The notes beneath the pieces are model-generated. The model had not been told where the DNA came from and did not search any database. It was given only the letters and a program-made list of their open reading frames with translations. DNA of 64,000 nucleotides from NCBI RefSeq assembly GCF_019375555.1, contig NZ_JAHXDN010000009.1, positions 56,317 through 120,316 of the forward strand, read 5' to 3'. This DNA comes from Roseobacter insulae (GTDB taxonomy: Bacteria; Pseudomonadota; Alphaproteobacteria; Rhodobacterales; Rhodobacteraceae). Shown here in pieces: positions 40,836 through 49,667 of this stretch (position 1 is its first letter; each line of letters opens with the position of its first letter). A program made the translations under genes and the position numbers.

Positions 40836-41606
40836 TCAAGCGGCCGTCAGATCAAACTCATCCGTGGCGCGGGCATAGCGCATCGGGCCAAATTCGTTGA
40901 CATGCGACACGTGCGGAAACAGCGACAGATACACATCCCGGAGTGTATGAGACAGCGATCGCAGGGCATTGGGACCCGGGTGATAGGTTTCAATCTCAAG
41001 ACCGCCGGCAATCACAGCGGCATGGCTTTGCAGGCTGAGGTGGAACATCCGGATCGGTGTGGGCGGTGACACCTCGATCACGTTGACGCCTTCAACAAAA
41101 GCGCGTGCGGGTGTCAGCACACGCTTTTCGGCACCATCGCCGCGCAGGTGCGGCGGCGTTTGCAGCAATCGGGCGGCGGGTCCGAGGCTCAGGAAGCTGT
41201 CGGGCCGGTTGACCCCGAAACTGTCTGCCATAATGCGTGTCAGCGGTGTGCGATGCCCCCCATCCGACGGCGCAAATGTCGCCGAACCGATCCACGTGAC
41301 CTTGCTGGCCTTGCCTTCTGCCGTCATCAGATCGTCGCCGGGTTGCAGGTCTTCCACGGCAATGAGGCCGGATGTCGTCTGTAGCAAAGTACCATGCGCA
41401 AAGGCTGAGAAAGCCATGTCGAACTGAGGCATTGTGGGAACTTTTCGCTGGCCGATCACGATACTGCCGTCGGATCTGAGTGCCGCGATGTCAACAACCC
41501 GCACGCCCACGGACGGCTTGCCTCGGGCGCCGCTGGCGGTCTGCACCTTGGCGTAGCTTTGCGGCGCGGCGGGGGGCGTTGCGCTGGCAGGCGGCGTATT
41601 GGTCAT
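40836..41606 (-). CDS. Hint_2-domain protein without catalytic cysteine
   Basis: A 256-residue protein with a Hedgehog/intein (Hint_2) domain starting near residue 68: FAHGTLLQTTSGLIAVEDLQPGDDLMT matches the Hint opening in which a Cys-Phe-x-x-Gly-Thr pattern is usual (split here for length: FAHGTLLQT, then VEDLQPGDDL). The nucleophilic Cys is absent and I see no cysteine anywhere in the protein. The N-terminal ~35 residues are Pro/Ala/Ser-rich. Rhodobacterales carry many Hint_2 proteins, often tied to secreted repeat proteins, but this one has no repeats and no signal peptide. Self-splicing is unlikely. Confidence 0.75.
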   Translation of the reverse strand: MTNTPPASATPPAAPQSYAKVQTASGARGKPSVGVRVVDIAALRSDGSIVIGQRKVPTMPQFDMAFSAFAHGTLLQTTSGLIAVEDLQPGDDLMTAEGKASKVTWIGSATFAPSDGGHRTPLTRIMADSFGVNRPDSFLSLGPAARLLQTPPHLRGDGAEKRVLTPARAFVEGVNVIEVSPPTPIRMFHLSLQSHAAVIAGGLEIETYHPGPNALRSLSHTLRDVYLSLFPHVSHVNEFGPMRYARATDEFDLTAA

Positions 41607-41907
41607 GCGATTACCCTTGCAGGCTGGTCACATCCCGTGTCGGCCCCCACCGACGAACACGGAAAGGACAGCTCGTGAACTTTCGTGTCTAGGAAGCATA
41701 GGAATCGCGCTTTTGCCGCTGCCCTGTCAAAATTTCGCTGTGATTGATTTTGGTGTTTGCGTTAATCCGGCAAGATCGCCGGTTTTGTTTCCGAAACTCA
41801 AAAAACGCCGCCACATTTTAAGAAAATAGCGCCCCCGGCGATTCGACACCTGGAGGCGCTTGTTGAGCGGTTTCTGGAACCCTGCCGGAAACTGGCGCCA
41901 CTGCCTG
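41607..41907. other. Intergenic region between the Hint gene and the 48-residue gene
   Basis: About 300 bp. It contains the upstream region of the Hint gene (41607-41800), which is fairly AT-rich, and the terminator of the 48-residue gene (41822-41860). No coding potential that I can defend. Confidence 0.55.
41822..41860 (-). terminator. Rho-independent terminator of the 48-residue gene
   Basis: On the minus strand AGCGCCTCC pairs with GGGGGCGCT (one G-U) across a 15-base loop and is followed by ATTTTCTT. It lies ~50 bp beyond the stop of the small gene. Confidence 0.5.
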
Positions 41908-42054
41908 TCAGCCGGTTTTCCGGGCCTCTTTGTCCGCTTCTGCTCGTTTCGCGATAAATGCCGCGCGACGTTTGCCGCGCGCCCAGGGCATAACGGTGTC
42001 TGACGCCGCTGCTGCCTCGGTGATCGATTTGATAAAACGGGTGTTCGTCTTCAT
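41908..42054 (-). CDS. Small conserved-looking basic protein (48 aa)
   Basis: A 48-residue basic protein beginning MKTNTRFIKSITEAAA and containing VMPWARGKRRAAFIAKR. I recall very similar small proteins (TRFIKS...MPWxRGxRR) in other Rhodobacterales, always without function. A CAGGAA ribosome-binding site precedes the ATG at 42054; the longer frame is AT-rich and unlike a protein. Its upstream region carries three TTTGGCAAA repeats. It has its own terminator, so it is probably an independent unit downstream of pgeF. Confidence 0.65.
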   Translation of the reverse strand: MKTNTRFIKSITEAAAASDTVMPWARGKRRAAFIAKRAEADKEARKTG

Positions 42055-42131
42055 GGGTTCATTCCTGCTCAGTGCGTTTCGGGCATTTGCCTCTTGCTGA
42101 CACTGAAACTGACCGATCATTCGGGCCGGTT

Positions 42132-42210
42132 TTTGGCAAAAACCAAATAAGGTGAAAAAAATTACCGACATATTTTTGGCAAATGCGGGCAATTTGCCTC
42201 ATTTGGCAAA
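42132..42210. repeat. Three TTTGGCAAA motifs upstream of the 48-residue gene
   Basis: Identical TTTGGCAAA copies at 42132-42140, 42175-42183 and 42202-42210, with a partial reverse copy (AATTTGCC) at about 42191-42198. They lie 78-156 bp upstream of the small gene's start codon (42054) in otherwise AT-rich DNA, so they may be operator sites. Confidence 0.4.
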
Positions 42211-42350
42211 AGCCCATGTTTTCCTGTGAAATTTCTCCACATCACGGCGCTTGACCGTGATCAATGCTCGGCGAGACGGCGGATTGTTCACAAAAAATAT
42301 GGCGGTGTGGAGGCCCGGAGTGCCCCAATCTTGCCCGGTTTTCCCACATA

Positions 42351-43106
42351 TCACAGCGCGATAGCAGCGATAAGCCGACCGTAGTCCGCCTCCTTCGCAT
42401 GGGTGGCGCGCCGGTACGAAAAGAACCTTTCCGGGTCGGAATAGGTGCAGTGCCGGGTCCATTCGGCGGAGGCAATCCCCGCGCCGCGCAAACGCGACAA
42501 TCCGAAAGCCGGCAGGTCGAACTGCATCTTGTCGCCCGTGCCACTGGCGAAAAACCGTGCGTTTTCCGGGGTCTCCGCCATGAAGTCGTCGAAAAACTCC
42601 GGACCGACCTCATACGCGGATTGCGAGATGGAGGGACCTATCACCGCTGTGATGCCGGATCTGTTGGCACCCAGATCGCACATCGCGTCAATCGTCGCTT
42701 CCAAAATTCCGTCAAGCGCGCCGCGCCACCCGGCATGTGCGGCTCCGATAACGCCGTTGTGGCGATCGGCGAACAGGACCGGCTGACAATCTGCCGTCAG
42801 CACCGACAGCGCCAGCCCGGGTTGCCTGGTCACCATCGCGTCGGCGCGCGGTTTGTCGGCGAAAGGCCCTGTCACCGTCATGACCGTTGTCGAATGGACC
42901 TGATGCAGGCTCAAGAGGTTGTCCGGGGTGACGCCCATGGCCTGCGCCACACGCGTCCGGTTGATTGCCACGATCTCTGTCTGATCGGAGCTGCCTTGCC
43001 CGCAGTTCAGCCCCGCGAATACGCCCGATGATGCGCCGCCGCGCCGCGTGAAAAACCCGTGGCGCAAAGGTGACAGGCTTTCGGATGTGAGAATCTCGAG
43101 CGTCAT
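42351..43106 (-). CDS. pgeF: Peptidoglycan editing factor PgeF (YfiH/laccase-domain family)
   Basis: A 251-residue protein of the YfiH family (multicopper polyphenol oxidase or laccase domain in older annotations). Metal-site motifs are LHQVHSTTV, LTADCQPVLFADR and GAAHAGWRGAL. The E. coli homologue removes wrongly incorporated L-Ser from UDP-MurNAc in peptidoglycan synthesis; purine-nucleoside activity is also reported for the family. Overlaps midA upstream by 4 bp (ATGA) as the third gene of lgt-midA-pgeF. Confidence 0.92.
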   Translation of the reverse strand: MTLEILTSESLSPLRHGFFTRRGGASSGVFAGLNCGQGSSDQTEIVAINRTRVAQAMGVTPDNLLSLHQVHSTTVMTVTGPFADKPRADAMVTRQPGLALSVLTADCQPVLFADRHNGVIGAAHAGWRGALDGILEATIDAMCDLGANRSGITAVIGPSISQSAYEVGPEFFDDFMAETPENARFFASGTGDKMQFDLPAFGLSRLRGAGIASAEWTRHCTYSDPERFFSYRRATHAKEADYGRLIAAIAL

Positions 43107-44161
43107 GTATCCAACCCAGGTGGCGGGCTGCTGCCATCTGGAAACAGACCCATCACCTTGAACAGGTTTCCCATTTCCTCGGGGTGCGTCAAGCGTCGAT
43201 GTGCGGCAATATGCTTCTCAAGGGCGGCACCCTCCAGACCGGCAGCGAGCGCCTGTGCCCGATGCGTAATGCCAAGGCGTTCCAGAAACATGCCTTGGGG
43301 TGTCATCTGTGTGGTGGCACAGGGGGCCGCTCTGGTCAGCGCCTCGAAATCCACATGAGCCGTCAAATCCGCCTGTCCCGGCGCGGCCAGCGGGTCGACG
43401 CGCTCATGCGATTGCACAGCCTGAAATGTGTCGCCCAAACTGCGCCAGTCGCCGTAATCGATGATCAGCGCGCCACCGCCATGGGCAGCGATGCGGCGGC
43501 CCAGTTCATGGATTACCGGGCCGGCAGCCGGTGCATATTCGACGACATCGCCGACTTTTGTGTCGGTCAAACGCTCTGCCAAGGACGGTTGCGGTAATTC
43601 GGGGCCAAGGCCAAAGCGCAGGCTGTCCGCTTGCATCCCCACCTGGGTTTCGCGCCAATGCCTCTCGGATCGTGTGAACTGCCGGATGGGCAAGGCGTCG
43701 AAGAATTCATTTGCGATCGCAAACACGGGTCGGTCGGGCAGAACGTTCGCGGACCGGACATGGCCAACGTCATACCCGGCCAGAGCCTGCTTTTGAACAT
43801 CTATCAGCCGCGGCGAAGCCTCGACGAGCACGATCTGCGCCGCCTCATGAAATCCATGGACACTCGATGTCGCCCGCAGCATGTCCGCCATCAGCGTCCC
43901 GCGTCCCGGTCCAAGTTCCGCCAGAGCGAAAGGCGCGGGACACCCCTGATCCATCCAGCAATGGGCAAGGCACAACCCAATGAGCTCGCCGAACATCTGG
44001 CTGATCTCTGGTGCGGTTACGAAATCTCCCTGCGCGCCAAAGGGGAGTTGCGTGGTGTAATAGCCATAGTCGGGATGCATCAGGCATTCTGACATGTAGT
44101 CGGCCAGACTGATCGGCCCGCTTTGCGCGATGCGCGCCATCAGCACGTCGCGCAGACTCAT
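43103..44161 (-). CDS. MidA/NDUFAF7-like class I SAM-dependent methyltransferase
   Basis: A 352-residue protein of the COG1565/DUF185 family. [20 protein letters not shown] and [18 protein letters not shown] are family signatures; the SAM-binding motif is [16 protein letters not shown]. Its mitochondrial relative NDUFAF7 methylates an arginine of complex I subunit NDUFS2, so a role in complex I maturation is possible. The frame is open to 44830 but the part upstream of 44161 is antisense-like sequence over lgt; the ATG at 44161 overlaps the lgt stop (ATGA). Confidence 0.9.
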   Translation of the reverse strand: MSLRDVLMARIAQSGPISLADYMSECLMHPDYGYYTTQLPFGAQGDFVTAPEISQMFGELIGLCLAHCWMDQGCPAPFALAELGPGRGTLMADMLRATSSVHGFHEAAQIVLVEASPRLIDVQKQALAGYDVGHVRSANVLPDRPVFAIANEFFDALPIRQFTRSERHWRETQVGMQADSLRFGLGPELPQPSLAERLTDTKVGDVVEYAPAAGPVIHELGRRIAAHGGGALIIDYGDWRSLGDTFQAVQSHERVDPLAAPGQADLTAHVDFEALTRAAPCATTQMTPQGMFLERLGITHRAQALAAGLEGAALEKHIAAHRRLTHPEEMGNLFKVMGLFPDGSSPPPGLDT

Positions 44162-45042
44162 GTGGCGCGGCGTGCCCGTGTGACCAGCCAGACGCCCAAG
44201 AGGATCATCGGCAGGGACAGGATCTGGCCCATTGTCAGGCCCCATCCGGAAACATGCCATGCCAGCCCCAGCGGATTGCCGTCGGAGACGAATTGCGCGT
44301 CCGGTTGGCGCGCAAATTCGACGGCAAATCGGGCCAGCCCGTAGCCTGCGAAAAACACCCCTGCCACGAGGCCCGGTGTCTTTAACGCGCCCAGCCGCCA
44401 GACCAGCCAAATAAGCACCGCGCCCAGCAGCAGGCCTTCCAGCCCCGCTTCGTAAAGCTGCGAGGGATGGCGCGCGCAGAGCCCCTCGACATCTGGGCAA
44501 TCCTGCGCCGCTTCCGTTGGAAATGCGACACCCCACGGCAGATCGGTGGGACGGCCCCAGAGCTCGGCGTTGATGAAGTTGGCGATGCGACCCAGCAAAA
44601 GACCCGGCGGAACCCCCAGCGCCATGACGTCCGCCGCACTCATCCTTGGTATGTTGTGGCGCCTGGTAAAGATGAACCCGGCGAGAATAACGCCCAGCAA
44701 CCCGCCGTGAAATGCCATGCCGCCTTGCCAGACGGCTAGTATTTCTGCCGGATTCTGCAGGTAGTAGGCAGGTTGATAGAAGGTGACATACCCTAACCGT
44801 CCGCCCAGGATCACGCCGATGATCACCCATGTCAGCAGGTCTTCGATCTGAGCAGGGGTCATCACGACCGTATCATTACGCCAAAGCCGCGGCGTCTTTA
44901 CCGCCATGACCACCAGACGCCAGCCCAGGATGATCCCGACAATGTAAGCCAAGGCATACCAGCGCAGCGCCAGTTCGTAGCCGAATATGGAGATTGAGAA
45001 AATCTCGGGCGAGATATCGGGAAATGGCAACAGCGCACGCAT
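44158..45042 (-). CDS. lgt: Prolipoprotein diacylglyceryl transferase
   Basis: A 294-residue inner-membrane enzyme that moves diacylglycerol from phosphatidylglycerol to the lipobox Cys of prolipoproteins. Seven hydrophobic helices; the Lgt signature [19 protein letters not shown] contains the essential Arg and Asn, and ALRWYALAY and [10 protein letters not shown] are also conserved. I choose the ATG at 45042 ([15 protein letters not shown]), which matches family N-termini. First gene of lgt-midA-pgeF; divergent from the UbiK-like gene with ~95 bp between. Confidence 0.95.
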   Translation of the reverse strand: MRALLPFPDISPEIFSISIFGYELALRWYALAYIVGIILGWRLVVMAVKTPRLWRNDTVVMTPAQIEDLLTWVIIGVILGGRLGYVTFYQPAYYLQNPAEILAVWQGGMAFHGGLLGVILAGFIFTRRHNIPRMSAADVMALGVPPGLLLGRIANFINAELWGRPTDLPWGVAFPTEAAQDCPDVEGLCARHPSQLYEAGLEGLLLGAVLIWLVWRLGALKTPGLVAGVFFAGYGLARFAVEFARQPDAQFVSDGNPLGLAWHVSGWGLTMGQILSLPMILLGVWLVTRARRAT

Positions 45043-45136
45043 GCGGCATGCATGCCCGCCGCGCAATGGGGAAGTCAACCTTGCAGGAAGCGGCATTTGG
45101 CACCATATACCATTTGTGAACAGCCGGAGGCGACAG

Positions 45137-45382
45137 ATGCAAACGCGCAATAAGATTTTCGACGATATCTCGCAATTGATGACCAATGCGATGGGCGTGG
45201 CGCAGGGCGCTCGGGACGAAGCGGAAACGGCCATGAAGGGCATGATGGATCGCTGGCTCGCAGACCGCGATTTCGTCACCCGCGAGGAATTTGATGCGGT
45301 CCGGGCGATGGCGCAAAAAGCTCGTGAGGAAAACGAAGCGCTCAAGGCGCGTCTGGATGCGCTCGAGGCAAAGCAAGACTGA
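45137..45382 (+). CDS. UbiK/YqiC-like accessory factor (BMFP family)
   Basis: An 81-residue helical protein. [20 protein letters not shown] at the N-terminus and a C-terminal coiled coil ([13 protein letters not shown]) match the UbiK/YqiC (BMFP) family, which in enterobacteria helps assemble the ubiquinone synthesis complex and binds membranes. GGAGG lies 7 bases before the ATG. The longer frame upstream runs over the divergent lgt start and is not used. Confidence 0.82.
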   Translation: MQTRNKIFDDISQLMTNAMGVAQGARDEAETAMKGMMDRWLADRDFVTREEFDAVRAMAQKAREENEALKARLDALEAKQD

Positions 45383-45470
45383 AGCCACAACCGGGTTTAC
45401 GTCGACCGCGCATGAGGAATTAACCTTTGCGCCCGGATCGCGTGTTTTTACGACGGATTTGTTCACCATT

Positions 45471-45536
45471 TGTTAAGAATGGTAACATTTTGGGGCGTAG
45501 CACGTGGTCATCCACAACTTATTGCGGTTACCCACA
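45471..45536. promoter_or_regulatory. Inverted repeat and DnaA-box-like motifs upstream of the ybjN-like gene
   Basis: TGTTA-N7-TAACA spans 45471-45487. Two nonamers close to the DnaA box TTATCCACA follow: TCATCCACA (45508-45516) and TTACCCACA (45528-45536), same strand, 20 bp apart. They lie in the 297-bp gene-free stretch 45383-45679, which otherwise shows nothing clear. Function is a guess. Confidence 0.3.
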
Positions 45537-45679
45537 AGAATAGGGGTTGCCACAGGATCGTTCTGACCTCACCATATCTGGTATAGGCACGGGGGCTCGC
45601 CCCGGTCTGTAGAGCAGGCACCTAGCATTGGGGGCCATCCCCGGTCCACAGCGCTAGCGCGATAAAAAGAGGTGGCACC

Positions 45680-46180
45680 ATGGCCCTGTCCGAGCAGTTT
45701 TTGGAAGACGATATTCACCCCATCGACATCGTTGAGCATCTTGCGGCCCACCACGAGTGGGATTTCGACCGTATTTCCGATGAACAGATCGCGATGGCTG
45801 TCGAAGGTCAGTGGCGCACCTATTCGCTAACCCTCGCATGGTCGGCCTTTGATGAAACCCTGCGCATGATTTGCACGTTTGACATGGAGCCGCCGGAAGA
45901 GAAACATGCCGAGCTCTACGAACTTCTCAATCATGTGAATGACCAATGCTGGGCCGGGGCCTTCACCTACTGGGCAGAACAGAAGCTGATGGTCTATCGG
46001 TACGGGCTTGTTCTGGCGGGCGGTCACGTGGCCAGTGCGGATCAGATCGACACGATGATCGGCGCGGCGGTCATGAGTGCGGAACGTTATTATCCTGCGA
46101 TGCAATTGCTCGTGTGGGGCAACCAGACGCCGGAACAGGCATTGCAGGTCGCCATTGCAGAGGCCTACGGTCGCGCGTAA
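45680..46180 (+). CDS. YbjN domain-containing protein
   Basis: A 166-residue acidic cytoplasmic protein of the YbjN family. FLEDDIHPIDIVEHLAAHHEWDFDR (split: HPIDIVEHLAAHHEW) opens it, and ELLNHVNDQCWAGAFTYWAEQ and AERYYPAMQLLVWG are typical. YbjN fold resembles type III secretion chaperones; no molecular function is agreed. AGAGGTGG precedes the ATG. proC follows 40 bp later and may be co-transcribed. Confidence 0.88.
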   Translation: MALSEQFLEDDIHPIDIVEHLAAHHEWDFDRISDEQIAMAVEGQWRTYSLTLAWSAFDETLRMICTFDMEPPEEKHAELYELLNHVNDQCWAGAFTYWAEQKLMVYRYGLVLAGGHVASADQIDTMIGAAVMSAERYYPAMQLLVWGNQTPEQALQVAIAEAYGRA

Positions 46181-46220
46181 CACTCACCCCCGGACTTATG
46201 GGTATCGGGGGGCTTCATTC

Positions 46221-47036
46221 ATGAAAGACAGTCGCATCGCGCGCCAGGGGCTGGTGCTGTTGGGCTGCGGTAAGATGGGATCAGCCATGCTGGCAGGATG
46301 GCTGGCGCAAGGCTTGCCGCCGACCTCTGTTTGGGTTGTCGATCCGAAACCCTCCGACTGGGTGGCCTCGACGGGGGTTCATCTGAATGCAGATCTGCCT
46401 CCGGTTCCTGCGGTCGTTCTGGTTGCTGTCAAGCCGCAGATGATGGCTGACGCGCTGCCGACGCTGAAAGCGATGGGAAATGGCGACACGGTGTTTGTCA
46501 GCGTGGCGGCGGGCATCACTATCGCCCGTTTCGAGGAGATCCTTGGCGCGCGAACGCCCATTGTACGCGCAATGCCCAATACGCCAGCGGCTATTTCCAA
46601 GGGAATCACCGCGATCATTGGCAATAACGTTGCAGATGCCACAGCGATGGACGAGGCGGAAACCCTTCTGAGCGCGGTAGGAGAGGTTGTCAGACTTGAA
46701 AGCGAGGCGCAAATCGATGCCGTCACCGGTGTCAGCGGCTCGGGTCCGGCATATGTTTTTCACATGATCGAAACCATGGCGGCTGCGGGTGAGGCGCAGG
46801 GGCTGGACGCGGATCTGGCGCTCAGACTGGCAACGGCGACAGTCGCCGGTGCCAGTGCCCTGGCGCAGTCAGCAGAGGAACACCCCTCGCAATTGCGGGT
46901 CAATGTAACCTCGCCGAATGGAACCACGCAGGCGGCGCTTGAAATACTCATGGATACGGAGGCCGGCCTTCCCGCCTTGCTGAACCGCGCCGTGAAAGCG
47001 GCAACGGACAGATCCCGGGAACTTGCAAATGGCTGA
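46221..47036 (+). CDS. proC: Pyrroline-5-carboxylate reductase
   Basis: A 271-residue enzyme reducing P5C to proline with NAD(P)H. The Rossmann motif LLGCGKMGSAMLAGWL is at the N-terminus, AMPNTPA is in the middle, and the C-terminal dimer signature includes GSGPAYVFHMIE and VNVTSPNGTTQAALE. I use the ATG at 46221; the longer frame overlaps ybjN. Its last 8 bases overlap the following csaA-like gene. Confidence 0.95.
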   Translation: MKDSRIARQGLVLLGCGKMGSAMLAGWLAQGLPPTSVWVVDPKPSDWVASTGVHLNADLPPVPAVVLVAVKPQMMADALPTLKAMGNGDTVFVSVAAGITIARFEEILGARTPIVRAMPNTPAAISKGITAIIGNNVADATAMDEAETLLSAVGEVVRLESEAQIDAVTGVSGSGPAYVFHMIETMAAAGEAQGLDADLALRLATATVAGASALAQSAEEHPSQLRVNVTSPNGTTQAALEILMDTEAGLPALLNRAVKAATDRSRELANG

Positions 47037-47367
47037 TATTACCTACGACGACTTTCTCAAGCTTGACATCCGGTGTGGCACCGTCACCCGTGCGGAGCCG
47101 TTTCCGCAGGCGCGCAAACCGGCCATGAAGATGTGGGTGGATTTTGGACCGGACATCGGGGAGCGGAAAACCTCCGCGCAAGTGACAGCGCATTACACAC
47201 CTGAGGCTCTCGTTGGCAAACAGGTGATGGCCGTTGTCAATTTCCCGCCGCGTCAGATTGGGCCGTTCATGTCGGAGGTACTGGTATTGGGGGTACCTGA
47301 CGAGCAGGGCGAGGTCGTTTTGATATCACCCGATCACGAAGTGCCCTCGGGAGGGCGAATGCATTGA
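47029..47367 (+). CDS. CsaA-like tRNA-binding domain protein
   Basis: A 112-residue stand-alone EMAPII/tRNA-binding OB-fold protein. DFLKLDIRCGTVTRAEPFPQ, the dimer-forming VNFPPRQIGPFMSEVLVLGV and the terminal GGRMH match CsaA-type proteins, reported to bind tRNA and act as export-related chaperones. It overlaps proC upstream by 8 bp and the dehydrogenase downstream by 4 bp. Confidence 0.9.
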   Translation: MADITYDDFLKLDIRCGTVTRAEPFPQARKPAMKMWVDFGPDIGERKTSAQVTAHYTPEALVGKQVMAVVNFPPRQIGPFMSEVLVLGVPDEQGEVVLISPDHEVPSGGRMH

Positions 47368-48317
47368 CCAAAGTCCTGATGACCCGGCCCTTGCCGGAAA
47401 AGGTGCAATCGGCTGCGGCAGCCCTTTTTGATCTCACCGTTCGGCCCATGACCGCGCCGCTGACCGTCGAAGAGATGCGCAGCGCACTTTCTGACTATGA
47501 CGGTGTGGTCCCGACCCTGGGAGACATGTTCTCCGCCGAGATTTTCGCGGCGCAGGATAACTGGCGCTGCCGGATTCTTGCGAATTTCGGGGTCGGATAC
47601 AATCATATCGACGTGGCTGCGGCGAAGCGTGCCGGTTTCACGGTGACGAACACGCCGGGTGCGGTGACCGATGCAACGGCCGATGTCGCGATGACCCTGA
47701 TGCTGATGAGCGCGCGCCGGGCGGGCGAGGGGGAACGACTGGTGCGCGCGGGGTATTGGGAGGGCTGGCATCCAACGCAGCTTCTGGGGATGCATCTTGG
47801 TGGCAGGACGGTGGGCATCGTGGGCATGGGGCGGATCGGTCAGGCCATCGCGCGCCGGTGCCATTTCGGTTTCGGCATGCAGATCGCCTACCACAGCCGC
47901 TCAGAAAAAGCGCTGACATTTCCGGCGCGGCGCATGGACAGCCTGCTGGCGCTTGCCGCAGCCGTCGACATCCTGGTCGTTGCGGTGCCGGGGGGTGATG
48001 CGACCCATCATCTGATCGATGCCGAAGTTCTGGGGACGATGCAGAGACACGCTCACCTGATCAACATCGCGCGCGGCAATGTCGTGGAGGAGGCTGCGTT
48101 GATCGACGCGCTGGCCACGCATAAAATTGCCGGCGCTGGCCTCGATGTCTATGAATTCGAACCGGATGTTCCGATGGCCCTGCGCACGATGGAAAACGTG
48201 GTTCTGCTGCCTCATATCGGTACTGCGGCACTCGAAGTGCGGGAGGATATGGGCATGATGACGGTGGAGAACCTCAAATCCTTTTTTGCTGGTGACACGC
48301 CCCCCAACACCGTCTGA
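47364..48317 (+). CDS. D-2-hydroxyacid dehydrogenase (glyoxylate/hydroxypyruvate reductase-like)
   Basis: A 317-residue NAD(P)-dependent dehydrogenase. The nucleotide-binding GIVGMGRIGQAIARR is at about residues 151-165; the catalytic set is Arg in INIARGNVVEE, Glu in YEFEPDVP and His in LLPHIGTAALE. Closest by feel to D-glycerate dehydrogenases/GRHPR. The start is a TTG overlapping the upstream stop (TTGA), with GGAGGG ~9 bases before. Third gene of proC-csaA-dehydrogenase. It would link to serine/glyoxylate metabolism. Confidence 0.9.
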   Translation: MTKVLMTRPLPEKVQSAAAALFDLTVRPMTAPLTVEEMRSALSDYDGVVPTLGDMFSAEIFAAQDNWRCRILANFGVGYNHIDVAAAKRAGFTVTNTPGAVTDATADVAMTLMLMSARRAGEGERLVRAGYWEGWHPTQLLGMHLGGRTVGIVGMGRIGQAIARRCHFGFGMQIAYHSRSEKALTFPARRMDSLLALAAAVDILVVAVPGGDATHHLIDAEVLGTMQRHAHLINIARGNVVEEAALIDALATHKIAGAGLDVYEFEPDVPMALRTMENVVLLPHIGTAALEVREDMGMMTVENLKSFFAGDTPPNTV

Positions 48318-48320
48318 CCG

Positions 48321-48902
48321 TCAGCCGTCTCCGACCGCTTCGCGCCAGTGGCGGCGACAGAGCGACACATAGGTTTCGTTGCCCCCGATCTGAACCTGCG
48401 CGCCATCGCGCAGCGCCTTGCCCTCGGCGTCCATCCGAACGACCATCGTGGCCTTCTTGCCGCAATGACAGATTGTGCGCACTTCTCGCATCTCGTCGGC
48501 AAGGGCGAGAAGCGTCGCAGATCCCGGGAACAACTTGCCGCGAAAATCAACGCGCAGACCGAAACACATGATCGGAACATGCAGGTCGTCGACCGCTCTG
48601 GCCAGTTGCCAGACCTGTGCCTCGGTCAGAAACTGCGCTTCGTCGATAAAGACACAGGCCGCAGGGCCTTGCTGCAGTCTGTTCGCGATGCGGTCAAACA
48701 GATCGTCGCCCGTGGTGAAGGTGTCGGCTTTTTCCCCGATGCCGATGCGCGAGGCAATGCGCCCGTCGCCGGCGCGATTGTCGAACTGTGCCGTCAGCAA
48801 ATAGGGCACCATACCGCGTTCACGGTAGTTGTGCGCGGCCTGCAACAGCACGGTCGATTTGCCCGCGTTCATAGTGGAATAGTGGAAATAGAGCTTCGCC
48901 AT
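48321..48902 (-). CDS. tdk: Thymidine kinase (type II)
   Basis: A 193-residue thymidine salvage kinase. The P-loop is STMNAGKST at residues 9-17, the catalytic Glu lies in VFIDEAQFLT, and the zinc/lasso region shows CHCGKKATMVVRM and a late SLCRRHW. Length is typical of type II TK. Convergent with the dehydrogenase gene, only 3 bp between stops. Confidence 0.96.
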   Translation of the reverse strand: MAKLYFHYSTMNAGKSTVLLQAAHNYRERGMVPYLLTAQFDNRAGDGRIASRIGIGEKADTFTTGDDLFDRIANRLQQGPAACVFIDEAQFLTEAQVWQLARAVDDLHVPIMCFGLRVDFRGKLFPGSATLLALADEMREVRTICHCGKKATMVVRMDAEGKALRDGAQVQIGGNETYVSLCRRHWREAVGDG

Positions 48903-49188
48903 AAGCGCTTGATAGGCCGCTGTTTACCGGCCTGCAAGCACCCTCAGGCCCATTGTCGGGGCCCGTGCGCGGCTGTCGGCGCAATGCCAACCTGCCATTC
49001 CCTCGTCGGCAGAGCGCAACAGGGCTCCAAACCGAAACCGACGCAGGGAACGCCGGCCACTCATTAATCCCCCGAACAATGGGAGTGTTTTTATAAATGA
49101 CATTTCCCTGACATCGGATTAATGGAAAAACCAAGATCGTTTTCCCCTTGCGGTGAATGCGTATAATTTGAGTAGGATGAGGTTCATA

Positions 49189-49653
49189 ATGACGGCAATT
49201 GGGAGATACCTGAAAAAGCACACAGAGTCCTTGGTCAAGGACGTGGGCATCGAACAGGCGTGCAAGCTGACCGGTAAATCCAAGGCAACGCTCGGGCGCT
49301 ACTATTCGGACCATGATGAGCATTCGGACCGCTTCATGCCAATTGAAACCGTGGCCCTGCTGGAGCAGGCCGCAGCGTACCCGCATGTAACCGGCGCCTT
49401 GGCGGAGCTTTCCGGCACGTCACTGCAATATGACGAACGGCGTCCGAACGACGAGCGGCCAGGCGGGGTAAACGCGGACGTCATCGCCTTGAGCCAGCGT
49501 TTTGCGATGCTCATGGGCGAATACCAGCAATCCATGGAAGACGGAAAAATAACCGTGAACGAGGCCAAGCGGCTATTGCGCGAGACCGGCCTGCTTCAGC
49601 AGGTTCTCATCGACATGAAACTGCATCTGGAAAATGATCACGGCGCTGCGTGA
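49189..49653 (+). CDS. Uncharacterised protein with a possible helix-turn-helix
   Basis: A 154-residue protein I cannot assign. Residues ~20-36 (IEQACKLTGKSKATLGR) look like a helix-turn-helix, followed by IETVALLEQAA, a polar linker (RPNDERPGG) and a helical C-terminus with EAKRLLRETGLLQQVLIDM. The shape suggests a small phage-type or regulatory DNA-binding protein. GAGG sits 7 bases before the ATG at 49189. The 286 bp upstream to tdk are gene-free and moderately AT-rich near the start. It converges with the KAS III-like gene. Confidence 0.65.
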   Translation: MTAIGRYLKKHTESLVKDVGIEQACKLTGKSKATLGRYYSDHDEHSDRFMPIETVALLEQAAAYPHVTGALAELSGTSLQYDERRPNDERPGGVNADVIALSQRFAMLMGEYQQSMEDGKITVNEAKRLLRETGLLQQVLIDMKLHLENDHGAA

Positions 49654-49667
49654 CGCGCAGCCTACCG

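Noticed and set aside
44162..44830. Upstream extension of the midA frame
   Set aside because: It lies antisense-frame over lgt, is Arg/Gly-rich and low in protein character; the ATG at 44161 overlapping the lgt stop fits better.
45383..45679. Chromosomal origin of replication
   Set aside because: Only two imperfect DnaA-like boxes, no clear AT-rich unwinding element and no origin-linked genes nearby.
49059..49092. CACTC...GAGTG followed by T5 as a plus-strand terminator
   Set aside because: The stem is only 5 bp with a large loop, and no plus-strand gene ends upstream.
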